A stretch of DNA of 64,000 nucleotides from Sarcomyxa edulis (GCA_009761415.1 QUOL01000029.1:1-64000), one strand, 5' to 3'; shown: positions 46,243-58,639, counted from the first letter of the stretch. Translations and numbers: made by a program. Notes: generated from the letters alone by a model not told the origin.

Positions 46243-46774
46243 GTATGTGAAATCCCATTGTTGTATGGCTACTGATAATACAAAAAAAGTGGGTGGGAAG
46301 TGTAACGAGCTCGCCAACATACGTGTCTGTGTCGGGTGAACACATGTCACGTTGTGACAACAACTTATGTTGTTGAACCAATGTCGAATTTCTCTCTGCA
46401 TCGGTTTTCCAGAAGCTTTGAGCTGGGTGGGTGTATACATAGAGATAAATATGAGAGTCTGTCACCTTGTACTACCTTCCAAAATTGTCTGTGGTGTGCA
46501 ATCGCCAACTCTCCCGGGATTGGCCATGTGGGAACTTTTCCCGATCGAGCGAAAAGAACTCGAAGTAGCGTGCACGTGGAAACTCTACCCCTCGGAACAT
46601 CACACAATATGCGAGCTCGCTGTGTCAGACGGCGACGGTGACATTATTATATATCTCGGTTCACCCGGTCACAGACTGGTTTGCTCGAAAATCTATTTAC
46701 GTCTCAACTTTGACACAAACTTTTGGCATTTCATTCGAAATCCTGCCTGATACACCTAGCGCACCGTATATGAC

Positions 46775-47436
46775 CCATCAACCAGCGCACAGTATGTATC
46801 ATGTTCATCTCCTCTTTGATTCGCGCACATCGTGACTAACGTTAACGTCAACGTGCTAGAACTGACTGCGAGTCTTGCGATAAGCATTGTATGTCGTAGC
46901 CCATAATTGCGATAAATATGTACACCGATTACGAGTCCTTATAAAATTTATTTTTAAGACTCGTTCTTTTCTAATCAATTCCCCGCCAAAAATCTGCAAA
47001 AAGTCGCACTTTTTCGTTGCAGGGGTGGGAAAATATTATGTAATTGTAGTCATTTTGATAAATTCGTATTGGTTCATAATCATTTTGTATTAGATTTTGG
47101 TATTCCTGATAACGTATAAATTATTAAAAATCGAAATTTGCCCTTACAAAACCTAGCCATTTGCCAAGGTCATGAGTTCGAAACTCGCAGTGCACAACGT
47201 AATAAGTTGGAAAAAAACTACGGAAACCACGTCCTGGGTCTCCTTCACTCTGTATGCTCTGTAACGATATCCATCCTTTTTGATTCCTTGTTCTTTGGAG
47301 CTGACTCCTCCTCTTCATCGTACCCCACTCGGCGCTTCAACGGCATACTCCTCTTTGTATGAACGCGTGCGTTTTGTCTGTTCGTCGTTGCACTCTGATT
47401 ATATTATGTCAGGCTGTTTCACTCTTCTCTTCGATA
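46775..47436. other. AT-rich intergenic sequence
   Basis: Very AT-rich from 46900 to 47130. A GAGTTCGAAACTC segment near 47169 matches a polymerase III B-box but no complete tRNA fold could be built. No gene supported. Confidence 0.4.
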
Positions 47437-48352
47437 CTAATAGCGCACCTTTCTGAACGAGTCATCCATCATTGTCAGACCTACAAATGACACCAACATC
47501 TTTGCTGCTCCTCCCTTCAACGGCACGCACTGAACCACTATCTGGGCTTCTACTATGTCCCCAATCGCAAACGCAGATGTTCTAGCAGGTACGAATCTTT
47601 TGACCCGTTGATGCCAGTAAGCAATTTGAATGGAATACCGAATGAAAAACACTTACATCCACTTTCCGTCGTTCGATTTTTTCTTATGATAGAAAAGCAC
47701 CTCGTTGTCGTTTCCGTGTATAAATGTGTTCCCCATCAATCGTTTCAGCAGTCCTGCTGGGTCCGCATCGACTGTAAATGGAATTGACGCTTTGTCCGGA
47801 GCGTCTTGGGTTGGAGTGAAGTATCTTGTGGCCATGTCGATTGCTGGGTGTCCAGCGTACTCTGATGTGGTCCATGTCTCGAGTTGGTCCTCTTCGAAGG
47901 AATGCGAATATAGCTCGTGGATCTTGGTGAGTCCGTTTACAATCTCTGCAAACCTGTTTGATCCAAGGCCGGTCAACGAGATCGATTGCTTCATGTATTT
48001 AGCTTGCGACCGAGCTTCGAATTGTTCGTATCTGTTTCTACGGTCAGTATGTGTCTAACATGCTTATGGAAGAACACCTCACCGTCTACGACTTATAGGT
48101 GGTAAGTCCTTCGCACACAGAATACCTTGTACGTGGAAGACTGCCTCTTCGGGTTCGGATTCGGTATCGCCTACCGATAGTTTCCAGCTTTGGGGTTTGT
48201 CTATAGCTAGTACGCTCAGATCGTCCTTCTTTTTTATTTATTAGCGTGTTCTAATGCCAGTAAATCTGCATACTCACATTACCGTCAGGTAGCTGCAGAT
48301 GTTGTCGACTAGACCTGTCCGCAATTATAGCCTCCAACCGTTGTTCTAACAT
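47437..48352 (-). CDS. Conserved Agaricomycete hypothetical protein
   Basis: Several-exon gene. The start at 48352 gives MLEQRLEAIIADRSSRQHLQ, a coiled helical N-terminus. Joined exons continue with AIDKPQSWKLSVGDTESEPE, GLGSNRFAEIVNGLTKIHEL and HPAIDMATRYFTPTQDAPDK. The C-terminus AFAIGDIVEAQIVVQCVPLK followed by KMLVSFVGLTMMDDSF is a motif that I know from many Agaricomycete proteins of unknown role, often in repeat-rich regions. There is no signal peptide or membrane helix. Function unknown. Confidence 0.55.
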
Positions 48353-48877
48353 GCATGGTCATTGTGCGGAAACTTTCGTGGTATTTCATTGTCTGCACAT
48401 ACCGGCTTCGTCTTCGTTGTAGTGCTCATCCATATGGATTACAGTGTTGGGATCTTGCGAATTTACGGATCGTTGGCACTTGCAACTGGTACTGCCCTTT
48501 GGATAGTGTTCTGTTATTTGTCCGGTTCACCCGATGCTGTCGGTGCATGTGCTTGACTGAAGCCATACGAACTCTCAGATATGAGTGGTTCACGGATGTT
48601 ATCGTGTCGCTTGCGCGTAGACCAAGACTTTTTGCATTGTCTTGTGCTGCATGTCGATCCTCTCATTGGATGGTCAATAGGTTATCTTGCTGCGCACCCT
48701 TCGATATGGTGCCTTCTTGTCATTTGAGTGTAGCTCATATCCCGGTATCGCGACCGACTGGATCCCGTCATTGGAAATTGGGGGCTATTTAAAATCGATG
48801 CTATATAACGAGGACCCATCTCCCTTTTCTTGGTCCTGTCCCTTCCTTTACCCCCGTCCTCTTTTCCGTCGGATCCT
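48353..48877. promoter_or_regulatory. Divergent intergenic region
   Basis: Between the divergent starts at 48352 and 48878. The repeated TTTAAAAT-like and CCTCTTTTCC segments just before 48878 may hold the promoter of the plus-strand gene. No gene seen. Confidence 0.35.
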
Positions 48878-51699
48878 ATGCCTCCCAGGAAACCCAAAAA
48901 GCTCGTCAAGTCTAGCGAGTTCATAGACGACGAGGCAGAGGAGGATAATGATGAGGTGTAAGTTTATGTGTTGTCGTATTTTGTTGTGCGCTTATTGTTT
49001 GCTTATCGATATGACACCTGCAGAGACGAACTTTCGGGGGATGACGAAGCAACGTGAGTCTATTATTGTGTATGCTTGTATTTATTGGACTCTGACCATT
49101 GTTCTAGAGCCGTCGCTTTGGATAAGGAAGATGCACAGGAATCTGACCTTGAAATTGTGTCTTCGTACGTCTGTGTATTATCGGTTTTTTGCCGATGTCC
49201 TGAGATATTTGTTGCGTGTTACCCAGCCCACCCGTTACCAATATGCGTGCTAAAAAATTGGCTGCGACTAAGTCTCCTGTCAAGTACGTGCACCCATTAT
49301 TGTTGTTGACTGCGTACTCACATTGTTCTCACAGGGCCAAAGCTCATGCAGTTGTTTTGACGTCTGATGAGTCCGATGAAGAGGAGTGCGTATCCGTTGT
49401 CTCGTTTGTCTTTCTTCACTACTGATTATGTTTACTATCTTGTCCGTCAGTCTAGTAAAGTTGGCTCCTGGGGACAGGTTTGTGTGATCTATTACGGGTG
49501 TCGTTATATCTGACTGATTCATATTTATAGTCTGTACAAGGGGCTCCCTCTCAAAAAGAAGTGAGCATGCGTGTACAGTTCGCTCGTATGTGTCTTAGTG
49601 AATGTTATATTGACAGTGTTGTTACCCCTCCGCTTTCCACCCGTAGTGCACTGAAGTTTGTCCTGTGTTTCCTTTCGGAGGCCTTTTGATTAACTCTTGT
49701 GTTGTATAGGGTGCAATCCAAGCGACCTGCCAAGAATGACGATGTTTCCGATGAAGATGGTGTTGTTGCTGCTCGAGCGTCCAAAAAGAGCAGGAGCATT
49801 GCTCCCAAATCAGCCCCGGACCCCAAGTCCCGACAGGCGATTGCAGTCCGGTACGCGTCGCCTTCTCTTTCCTGTTCCGTTGCTGTCTAACGTCGTTCCA
49901 GAATTTTGCCTCGTACACCCGTTAAGAGTCCTGTCAAGAAACAAGTCAACACGTAAGTCTCCTATTGAATATGTGCGAGTTGGCTCTTTCCCTTCAAAGT
50001 TGTTCACATCACCTTGCTAGCGAACCCTTGCTTGAACTATCCGATGACGACCAATCTATTGTCCAGTTGGCGTTAAAGATGTCAGTTGATTTGCTTATAT
50101 ATTCTTCTGTTCTTGACACCTTTCTACTGCTCAGGAAGCCGAAACAACGACACCTCGTTGCAACCGAAGCTCAATCAGCTAAAGACGATCCCTTCGTGTA
50201 AGTGCTGTCTTCCCTGCTCTATACCTCTTGACTCACCAACTTATAGTGCGCCCGAAATTGATGACGACGCCGAGTTTAGCGACCCTCCCCCTCCATCTAT
50301 CATGTACGAGTGTTTTGATTCAGCGTCTGTTTGTGATGGTTAACGTCTATTGCCTTGTACAGCTTGCAGGAAACTCGTGCTATGGGCAGTGGAAAGGGTA
50401 AAGGGAAGGGGATGAGTAAACAAGTTTTGCCTACGTCCGGTAAATGTCACTTGTGTGTACAATCTGATCTGTATTGACACTATTTCTCCAGACGATTCGG
50501 ACGGGGAGGGTGCAACATTTGGCGATGCGTTCCCAGACGAAGTCGACCACGAAGCGGAACCTGCTGGTGCCATCATGAATGATCTTCTAACCGGTCCGAT
50601 AGCGTGAGCAGATTAATTGTGGCTATCTTGTGGTATTGTGTTGACTGTGAAGTTGCAGTACTCTTCCCTCGAAGTGCGAGGTCACGGACCCTTCGTGTGA
50701 TCCTGACAAGTATCTTGTCCACTGCAAGGACTACGTTGGTCTTCCAAACTTGCGTGCGTGTACTTTCTTACCGTGGCGAGTCAATTCGGAGGAAACTGGA
50801 AAGATGCGATTTTCCGTGTGGGCTAAATATATGCGTGCTCTGCCAATCAAGTACGGGATTTCTTGTCGATTTATCTGTACGAGTCTATTGTTCTGATGCT
50901 CAATCTTCTTTCTATAGGAAACCTCTCCTTTTCATTCGATTTGTCCGTCATGGGCAGTATGTCAATCCTAGTCGTATATCTCCGCTTCAGTTACGCTCGT
51001 ACAAGACGATGTCCCCAAAAGGCGATGCCCGTCAATTGAATGTCGACGACGGAAGAATCGCGATATGCATATCCACCATGTGCACAACTTCTTCGTACCT
51101 CTTTTCAAAGAGGGAGAAGGGGCTTGTCCAACATTCCCTGTCTGGTCGCTTTCATACCCAAGAATGGGAGCGCTATTGTGGTTGTCTTGGTATGGTATTT
51201 GGGTATAGTGAGATGGGTGCTCAGTATGACAGTGGGGCCCTGAGTTTCAATTCAAAAGTAGAAGCAGGTACGTGTGTTGTCTAACGGTTGTTGTGTTTGC
51301 CTGACTGATATCGTGTATACGCATAGAAACTACGGTGTCGGCTTCTCTCCATCCTGACATGTTTTTGCCCACCAAGAAACTCAAGGGGGGGGTCAAATCT
51401 GTGTTGAGCTATGACGACGAAAGTAAGTTATGTATCCGTGCCAGGTTGTTATTTGCTCATTGGTTCTTCTAGTGGTTGTGTACGACATTCGAGATGTGCG
51501 TTTGAAGGACTTTGACTTTCCTTCTGTTCTTGGTGATCCCAAAAAGTTGGCAGCACTCCCTCGCTACCGAGATGAGATCCCCGCTGGGTCTTTAGTTGTT
51601 GTTGCTCATACCGTATCCACTTACTTGGGACCTGATACTTCGGTTCCCAAGATTAGACACAGTTTCCAGTGGGCAATGCTGATTGGTGTTCAGGATTAG
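48878..51699 (+). CDS. Conserved hypothetical protein with acidic/basic disordered N-terminus
   Basis: Unusually intron-rich gene: at least a dozen small exons. The N-terminal third (from MPPRKPKKLVKSSEFIDDEA) alternates acidic blocks (DELSGDDEAT, SDESDEEE) with basic ones (SKRPAKNDDVSDEDG, KKSRSIAPKS, PRTPVKSPVKKQV), typical of a disordered nuclear or chromatin protein. The folded part includes VTDPSCDPDKYLVHCKDYVG, CTFLPWRVNSEETGKM and FHTQEWERYCGCLGMVFGY. The C-terminus EIPAGSLVVVAHTVSTYLGP with HSFQWAMLIGVQD is a motif recurrent in Agaricomycete repeat-associated proteins. No enzyme motif was recognised. It is divergent from the gene at 47437 and precedes the MYND gene by about 200 bp. 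Confidence 0.6.
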
Positions 51700-51907
51700 T
51701 GTAATGCCTTGATTGTGTCTCAATGAAAATTCTTTGGTTCGATGAATACAATTATAGTGCCCTTCTTGCCTGTTCCCTCTCTCCTTCTGACTTCGTACTC
51801 TGCTCAAATTATTTGCCACGTCTCACAGCATGTGGGTAACGGTATTTCCAATCGTCCCTTGTTCTGCTCTTCCCGACTAGTTCTCTGTCTCCGACCAAGC
51901 TCTTCCC

Positions 51908-52507
51908 ATGGCAGTCTGCAGCCATTGTAATAGGGTACCCACCAGACCTATGCGGTGTAGCACTTGCTATGTGCAGATATACTGTGTGGGTTCCTTTCCT
52001 TTCAATTGTAACGTTGCCCTGATGTGCGTGGTTCTTAGGATGCAGCATGTCAGCGAGGAGACTGGAAGATACATCGTACCTTATGCTTGGACATGAAAGA
52101 GTCTTGTAAACAGTACTCGGTCGACCAGCGAAGGATGTGGCAATCTCTGTTGCGTTATGCAGAACGTATGCGTCCTGTGAGAACAATTTTGTTGATTTAC
52201 CCCAAGTCATTGGTAGTTGCATGTCTTGATGCTCATTTGGATATGACAGGATATAGGCTCTTGGCCGAACATGTGCCATGGCATCCAGGTTGTCAAGCTC
52301 GAGTATCGTGGTGGTAATCCCAAGAGCCAGTCGTTCATGGAGCTATCTCGACAGTTTGTTCCATTCGTCGACGCCCACCGGGTGTGGAAAGGTATCGATA
52401 TACCTGTTGATACATTGGGGGGTTTGGCGTGTGTTGGTTACGAGGCAGTCTGCATGGACACGGGAATTACTTTTGATTTTGCGATTCCATACTTCGTTGG
52501 TCGCTGA
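51908..52507 (+). CDS. MYND-type zinc finger protein
   Basis: The N-terminal MYND finger is built across an intron: CSHCNRVPTRPMRCSTCYVQ, then IYC|DAACQRGDWKIHRTLC. All eight zinc ligands (C-x2-C, C-x2-C, C-x3-C, H-x3-C) are present. A second intron (GTAGTT...GACAG near 52210-52250) changes the frame so that IYPKSL joins DIGSWPNMCHG. The rest, LEYRGGNPKSQSFMELSRQF and ACVGYEAVCMD, ends at FVGR with TGA at 52505-52507. MYND fingers mediate protein contacts in transcriptional regulators and methyltransferases; there is no SET domain here. Its 3' end is only 47 bp from the stop of the dioxygenase-like gene on the other strand. Confidence 0.75.
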
Positions 52508-52553
52508 GATTGGACACACATGCCCAATAATCCGAGTTATATTGACGATAGTT

Positions 52554-55500
52554 CTACATTTTGAATAATCCTTTGGAAATAGCTCGGTGAAACTTACACA
52601 GGAGGTGCTCTACCATTATCGCGTCTAGTCCCATCCGTGTTATCTTGTCCTCTGGTAAGTTGTCCTTCAGATAAGAGTAGACAGACTCGAATGCCCTCTT
52701 GCATTCGTCTTCGTTTCCTTTCCGATATCCTTTCTTTGCCCTCGGTGGATTGATAAGTCCCAGCTTGACTAGACCGTACACTCCACCCTTGTTGATAGTC
52801 CATATAATCGACCCCATCTCGTCTGGGGTAGGTGCGCTGATCACACCTGCGTATACGAAGTCGGCCGTGAGCAGATACCCTGCCAAGGACCCTATCTGGG
52901 GAAAACGATTTGGGCGTAAGCTTGAGAAGAACTTATACCCTTCGACAAAAGAGGTGACTGGGTTATCTGTCATCGTTCTCCATATGCTGCTGTCGGACGA
53001 CTCCCAATAAACGTCAGCAAGATCAACCTTTCTCGCCGGATTGCTTCTGCCGTAAGCAGCCTTGTCGCAGAAATAGGACGATGGATTGGCCATGGATAGT
53101 TCTTCTGGTCTATGTTCCATGCTTGCCAGTCGGGCAATCCAGTCATCTAGGTCGTTGAATACTGGGGATGTTTCGCGCGAGAATGGTGTGTGAAAGGTGA
53201 TGCCACGCCACACCAATGCACTAAACAACCCTTTTCTAGTACGCGCTATCGACGGATCGAATGGCGATGTGTTACTCCGCATCATTGTCCTCGATGGCGC
53301 GCGTTCCCGGAAAGGCGACAGCTTGTCTTGATCGAACAGCACCGCACGCTGAAGCTTCGTTGGCTCGTCGATGGGACTACTCTCATCTGTAGAGCTGATG
53401 ATTGGATACAACTCGTTAACGTAGTCTACCAGACGGCGAAGGTTGTGGCTTGTGACTGGGTCGTTCAGATGGGTGGCGTGGATAGGGTCGGCTTCCTGGT
53501 CGGGGTCTCGAATGTCTCGAGATATGTTGTCTTCCTCTGGATTGTCATCGTCGTCGAGTATCGCGTCCTCTAATTCTATAGAATAGTTGCCGTTTCTGAA
53601 GCTAGCAACGATGGATTGTATGGAAGATAATAGATCGTGGTGTTTCGATTCGGAGTGTGCCAGCGGATGCATGCGCATCTCGTGCAACAACGGTTCAAAT
53701 AGACGTACGACGTTGACGTCCTTGTGGTACGGTCCAAGTACTTGTGCCCGAACATGACTGAAAGCGTTCCAGGTGGCGTCCAGGTATAGCACAGATTGGG
53801 ACCATTCTCGGACTACAGCCGAGACAAACCGGCCTTGAAAATTGGACAGGCGTGAAGTGGGAAAGCCTAACCATTGTTGCACTATTGATAACACGTGGTT
53901 TTCCGTCCTCTTGTCTTGATTCTCTCGGCCATAGACGGCATATGTGGTATGGAAGTGATACACGTCTCCTGGCAGGCCTTCATCAACTTCGTCCGGGTGG
54001 ATGTTACGATCGCAGACGCCATTGTTGACGGTTTCTTGTACCAGACGGACTAGTCTGGATATCCAGGACTCCGCGACAGTTATGCCAGCTATCGTAGCTC
54101 GGATGAAGTCGACGCAATGGGTATTCAGCCACGTCCACATATCCCCTGTCGAGGACATGATGTCGAATCGATGTATTTTGGTATCAAGAAATATATCGCT
54201 GAGGGCGACCTGTCTCTGTCTCAGTTGCTGCCATGCCAGTGCAATATGCGTGGTTTGGTTCGCGGAGAATGGTTCACGGAGGGTTGATTGTAGTGTGGCG
54301 AGGGATGGATATTCAATATCTCGGGATTTTGGGTAACGAATGTATTCGTGGGCAGATGTCTTGTATGATTGTCTGATGGCATTGAATTCTGCTTGTATTG
54401 CGAAGAGACTGACATTCTCGAGGAACGGGACAGCTGAATTGAACGAGTCTTAGTACATAGACCTATTTACGCTTGCGCAGTCTCAATATCATAGGATGCG
54501 AACCTTTTGTAGGTCTCAAGTCTGCACCCAAGCCATTCTTATGCAGTGGACGTTCTGGCGGTGCTTCGTCGTCGGATGCCTCCATATTCTGATCGTGAGC
54601 AGGAGACCTGTTGAGTATGTCGAATGTGTTGCTTGTCGATGCGATGCCTCCGTTTAGTCTTTGGGTGTCAGCCCGTGTCGTGCGGTGTGTTGCAGTGGTG
54701 TTATACCTTGTTCGTTTAACTGTGTTCGTGGCGTTAGGCAACCATATCCGTTATATTTGTATCCAGCTAGACGCACCGTTATGTGTCGGCAATTCCGTAT
54801 CGTCGGTATATTGACGGTCAGAATCATCGTCCTCTGAGTAGACTCGGTCAACGATGCATTTTAGGGCGATATGAAGTTGACGTACCATCTGACGATTCAT
54901 CGAGTCTCTTTCTCTTGGCTTTGGTGGGTAAGCTACGACTTTCCTTGTTAGCTGCCGCTGGGTTACATGTAAGCTGTGGCGACACATCTAACATACGAAA
55001 TATACGCACCTGTGAGCAATGCGGCCACCTTCTTTTTCTTTGCCGCGAGTGTAGGCAGCTTTCGCTTTGCTATACGCAGATGCTCTTGAGTGTTCTAGCA
55101 CAGGTAGAAGGAGATGACGCCGTACCTATTTTCTGTTTTGGTCGTGGTCCGGTCATGTCCACCGCTTTCTTTCTTTTTGTCTTCTTCCCACCGCACGAGC
55201 ATGTCGCATCGTTCTTGGGCACGACCTCTCGTGCCTTTTTACGCGGAACCTTCTTTGATTTCTTCTTAGCCTCTCCTCCCTCTATGATATCGTCCTCGTC
55301 ATCGTCCTCGTTGTCTCCGAGTAAGTCGAACCACGACGCTGACGTTTTGTTGTTGACAACGGCGTAAGGTATATGACTGGCAGTCTTGGTGAAATATGTG
55401 TTCCATGAGGCAATCGCGTTCGTTCTGATTGAGTCTTGTGCCACATTTATGACCTTGTCGGTGCTGGTGTCTGGAGATGGATCGTCGGAGATGGGAGCGA

Positions 55501-57202
55501 ATCCCGGACCGAGAGGCCAGCTCCCGGTAGATATACGTTTGTCGCCAACTGATGTGGTGATGGCACGCAGGAATTCGTCTCGCGCGAGTTGAACTTTGAA
55601 CGCAGGAGGAAGTTGACGGAGGAAGTATAAGTTGACATTGAGTAGAGCACGCGCGAAGAATCGGACCTGGGACGTCTGATCCATTGTCACCAGAGCGTCT
55701 GTGGCGAACGTGGAATGCGTGCACCATGGAATTTTGCTTGAGTCGTCGCATCTGATTGTATTGTCAGAAGGCGTGTAAAACGTGTATATATGCATGGATT
55801 TACTCACGATATGTTCGTCATTTCAGGGAGTAGATGGAATTCTTTGCCCATTGGCATTGCTGCGAGAACGAGCAGTGCGTCACCGTTTGTCATTTTAGTA
55901 GGTGGATATTCGATTGTCGCAACCCTGTACGACCACGGTACGGGCTTTTCGCCTGGAGGTGCGGTGGGCGGCGATCCTCCGTGGTAATGCAAGCCAGAAA
56001 AGTTTATGCTGACAAGATTGTCCAAAACAACACACACCCCGAACGCGAATACATGGAAACGTCCTGGGCTATAGCTTGGAGGGAGGTCTGAGTGCACCAT
56101 CATATGTGTGTAGTACCCCGGTGAGTCTGACTGGTCTACGTGCGGTCGTCCGTACGAACCCATCGACCCAGCTAAAGTAGCATCTAGATGGAGACATTAA
56201 TACTGTAATACTCAAGCTCGTCGTATGAGTGCTGACCTGGACTGCACTCCTGCGCTGGAGCTATGTTCAGTTGAGCCGTAGCGTACGCGTGATTCCCCTC
56301 TACTCCAAGATCGGGAGTGTTCAACATGCTGGCGTGGCTGGCTATAGCAGTCTGGACGTGTTTGGGTGCTTTCTTGAATGCTGATTTGGCTATACTAGAC
56401 GCCGCCTACAATCTCGACGTCAGTCGTTTGAATCTACTGTTCTCTGCTGCGTACGCACCTTCAATAAATCTTTCCTCATTTGGTTCACTTTTGACCATCC
56501 TCCGTGCACCTTTCCCGGTGCAGCTGGTGCCATCTTCGAGTTCTGTCTCTCGTACGAAACTCCTAGCGTGAATACCCTGAACGCAGCTTGGTTCGCCTCT
56601 GCGTTCCGTTCAAAAGCAGTCCCCCCCTCCCACTCGCCGTCCTCGTTCAATGTCGAACGTTCAGCCGTTCGATCCTCCTTTGCGCCCAGACAGAAGTCCC
56701 TGGCCTTGTCGATGTCGGAAATTTGGTCGGCTGTGAGGGAAGATCTGAAAAGACTGCGTCAGGACCGCTGTACGTGCTAGGGTGCGTGTACTCACCTCCC
56801 GGTAATCCACATCTGTATCACGTCGTCTTCGGGCTGTCCTGAACCAGCTATGTCCCGACTGAACAACGCTTCCCCTGGCTTCAAGAAAAAAATGCCTTCC
56901 GTACCTAGTCGTCAGAACGTTTGTAATTGGACGGGGCCTATGGACTCACCAAGATCATCGCGTATGTGTTCGTCCGTACCGACTGGGATCTCCTGTGCTT
57001 TCTCGTACTCGAACGATGCTTTCATGGCTTTCTTACTGAGGTCCTGCAAGATAACGTAGGCCTGGCCCTCACCTAGCCACAACGGATGAGGGGACTTTGA
57101 CTTGTAGATTGTCGGGAGCTCCTTGGGGCGGTTGGGCAAGACTACCGCTTCCCCGATAAGCGGTTGCCGTGGTTTCTTTGTCTTGGGTGTCTTGGGCGGC
57201 AT
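52554..57202 (-). CDS. Large protein with TET/JBP-like 2-oxoglutarate/Fe(II) dioxygenase core
   Basis: Single multi-exon gene of about 1,300-1,400 codons, starting MPPKTPKTKKPRQPLIGEAV at 57202. After VLPNRPKELPTIYKSKSPHP and other N-terminal exons, the exon at 56163-55804 reads GRPHVDQSDSPGYY (HxD), LDNLVSINFSGLHYHGGSPP (second His) and WSYRVATIEYPP (Arg), the order of Fe(II) and 2-oxoglutarate ligands in the double-stranded beta-helix. This pattern, with PEMTN at its end, fits the fungal TET/JBP-type dioxygenases, which oxidise 5-methylcytosine. Exons to 55070 continue with DQTSQVRFFARALLNVNLYF. A basic exon (AKRKLPTLAAKKKKVAALL), acidic DEDDD-type linkers and a C-terminal helical exon of about 640 codons (STGDMWTWLNTHC, ending SKGLFKM) follow. 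It could alternatively be two genes split near 54460, but a clean intron there argues for one. Substrate is inferred, not shown. Confidence 0.6.
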
Positions 57203-58639
57203 GGTTGTAGAGGGATGGGAGGGAACAGTCGACGGGCAAAGGGCAAAGTTCGGTGTAGTGAGGCAAATGATCGAAGTCTAATGAAAAAATTGATTTGGGT
57301 TCGAACCCGATCGTGTTTCCAAAAATAAGAATGACGTAGATGTGCCCTCCCGTTTTCGTTCGGGAGGGCCTATCTACGTCATTGAGTTTGCAGACACGTG
57401 ACAGATGTTCGAACCTCTCAAAGTCCATATTATGGACTGGATCCCTTGGTATTATGTCGGTATTATGTCGGTCGACGTCCAGCCCTACGCATGCTTTTAC
57501 TCGGGTACCAGGTACGTATCAGACTGCCAATGCTCTTCACCAGGCTCAGCGTACTTCAAAGCGGTAACATTCTCGTCTATTGGTGTGTGTCTTGGGACGA
57601 ACATTTATCTTTTTGTCGAGTACTTGCTGACTCTCTTGGTATGTTTCGTGTACCGTCCTATCGCACTTGTACTAATTTGACTCCGTTGTATACCTACAGC
57701 CAATTCGTTCTGGATCAGGGCTGACGACACATCGAGCAGACGATCACACGAGTTTACGAGCGAACAATGTCGTTCTTCTCGTCTGGCCTGACCTCGCCTA
57801 TTTATCCTCGACTGTTCCAATTGCATTGCAATCATCTAGTGCTGCCAGACGCTTCCATACATAGGTTCTGGTGTTGCTGGCATATGGTTGGGCATGCGTC
57901 GATCTTCCGCTTTGGTCGCTTTAGTACAGGTGAGTGTTCATTCGTATGTCTTTGCTCAGCGTTCTGGTCTTACAGGTTGGTGACAGCTGACGTGCTTTGT
58001 GCACTGTCTTCGCTGGTCGTCCTCTTGCTTATCGATCTGCGTAGAGGCCAACTAAATTTGTACTGCATGTTTCGTACGTCAACTGATTAATATTATGCTT
58101 TTGCCGCCCCTCCCTTGAAGTTGTGGGTGAGTGAGAAGGGAGGAGGTCTGTTCCTCTCTTTGCGTTGTTCGTTTGCCGTGTGCTCGATATCGCACTGCGG
58201 CTACACTTGTACATTTGCTGATATCTACTTTGTGCGATCGACAGCAACTCTATTGATCTCGTATCGGGCGCTACGGCGTCAATTATCCCCGTGGGTTAGC
58301 ACGGTAGAGTACGCAAGCACCATGGTCTCTGCCTCCGTTATGGGTGCGTCTATTCCGATAGCATATATCCTGAACGTTCCCGTACGAACTGGCCTTCGTG
58401 TTGTTGCATGCACATAATCACTGTGATCTATGTGTGGCCTGCCGTACCGTCCCAATTCCCTAACTTCCTTCGAGTCTGGCGTCCTGGTTTCGACAATATC
58501 TGGTACCCCAATACTTAAATTTACGTGAGTATTCTACTGACATCAAAACAAAATATGTGTGGCGCACCTCATGTTTACTGATCGCTCTGCGTATACTAGC
58601 ATAATGTCGTCTTCTGGGTTATTGGTGCCATCCAAGTCT
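57203..58639. other. Unassigned region between the dioxygenase gene and its truncated copy
   Basis: A 5' part holds the dioxygenase promoter. An inverted GCCCTCCCGTTTTCGTTCGGGAGGGC hairpin-like segment lies near 57341-57367 and a doubled TATTATGTCGGT at 57450-57472. No open frame is convincing. Confidence 0.4.

Larger units (their letters stand above)
43208..46774. mobile_element. 3.55-kb element with 489-bp inverted terminal arms and 6-bp target duplication
   Basis: The left arm (43214-43702) and right arm (46280-46768) are inverted copies of each other. Both 127-codon and 101-codon open frames inside them translate identically, so the arms are near or fully identical. The hexamer TATGAC directly flanks both outer ends (43208-43213 and 46769-46774). 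The arm starts TACGGTGCGCTAGGTGTATC. No recognisable transposase lies in the 2.58-kb interior. Size of the arms is like Mutator-type or Foldback elements, but the 6-bp duplication differs from the 9 bp of classic Mutator elements. Confidence 0.85.

Noticed and set aside
47138..47200. Possible tRNA or tRNA-derived SINE (GAGTTCGAAACTC)
   Set aside because: The T-arm-like hairpin is present but the A-box and the remaining stems are not.
52200..52320. Frameshift in the MYND gene
   Set aside because: A short intron (GTAGTT...GACAG) explains the change of frame.
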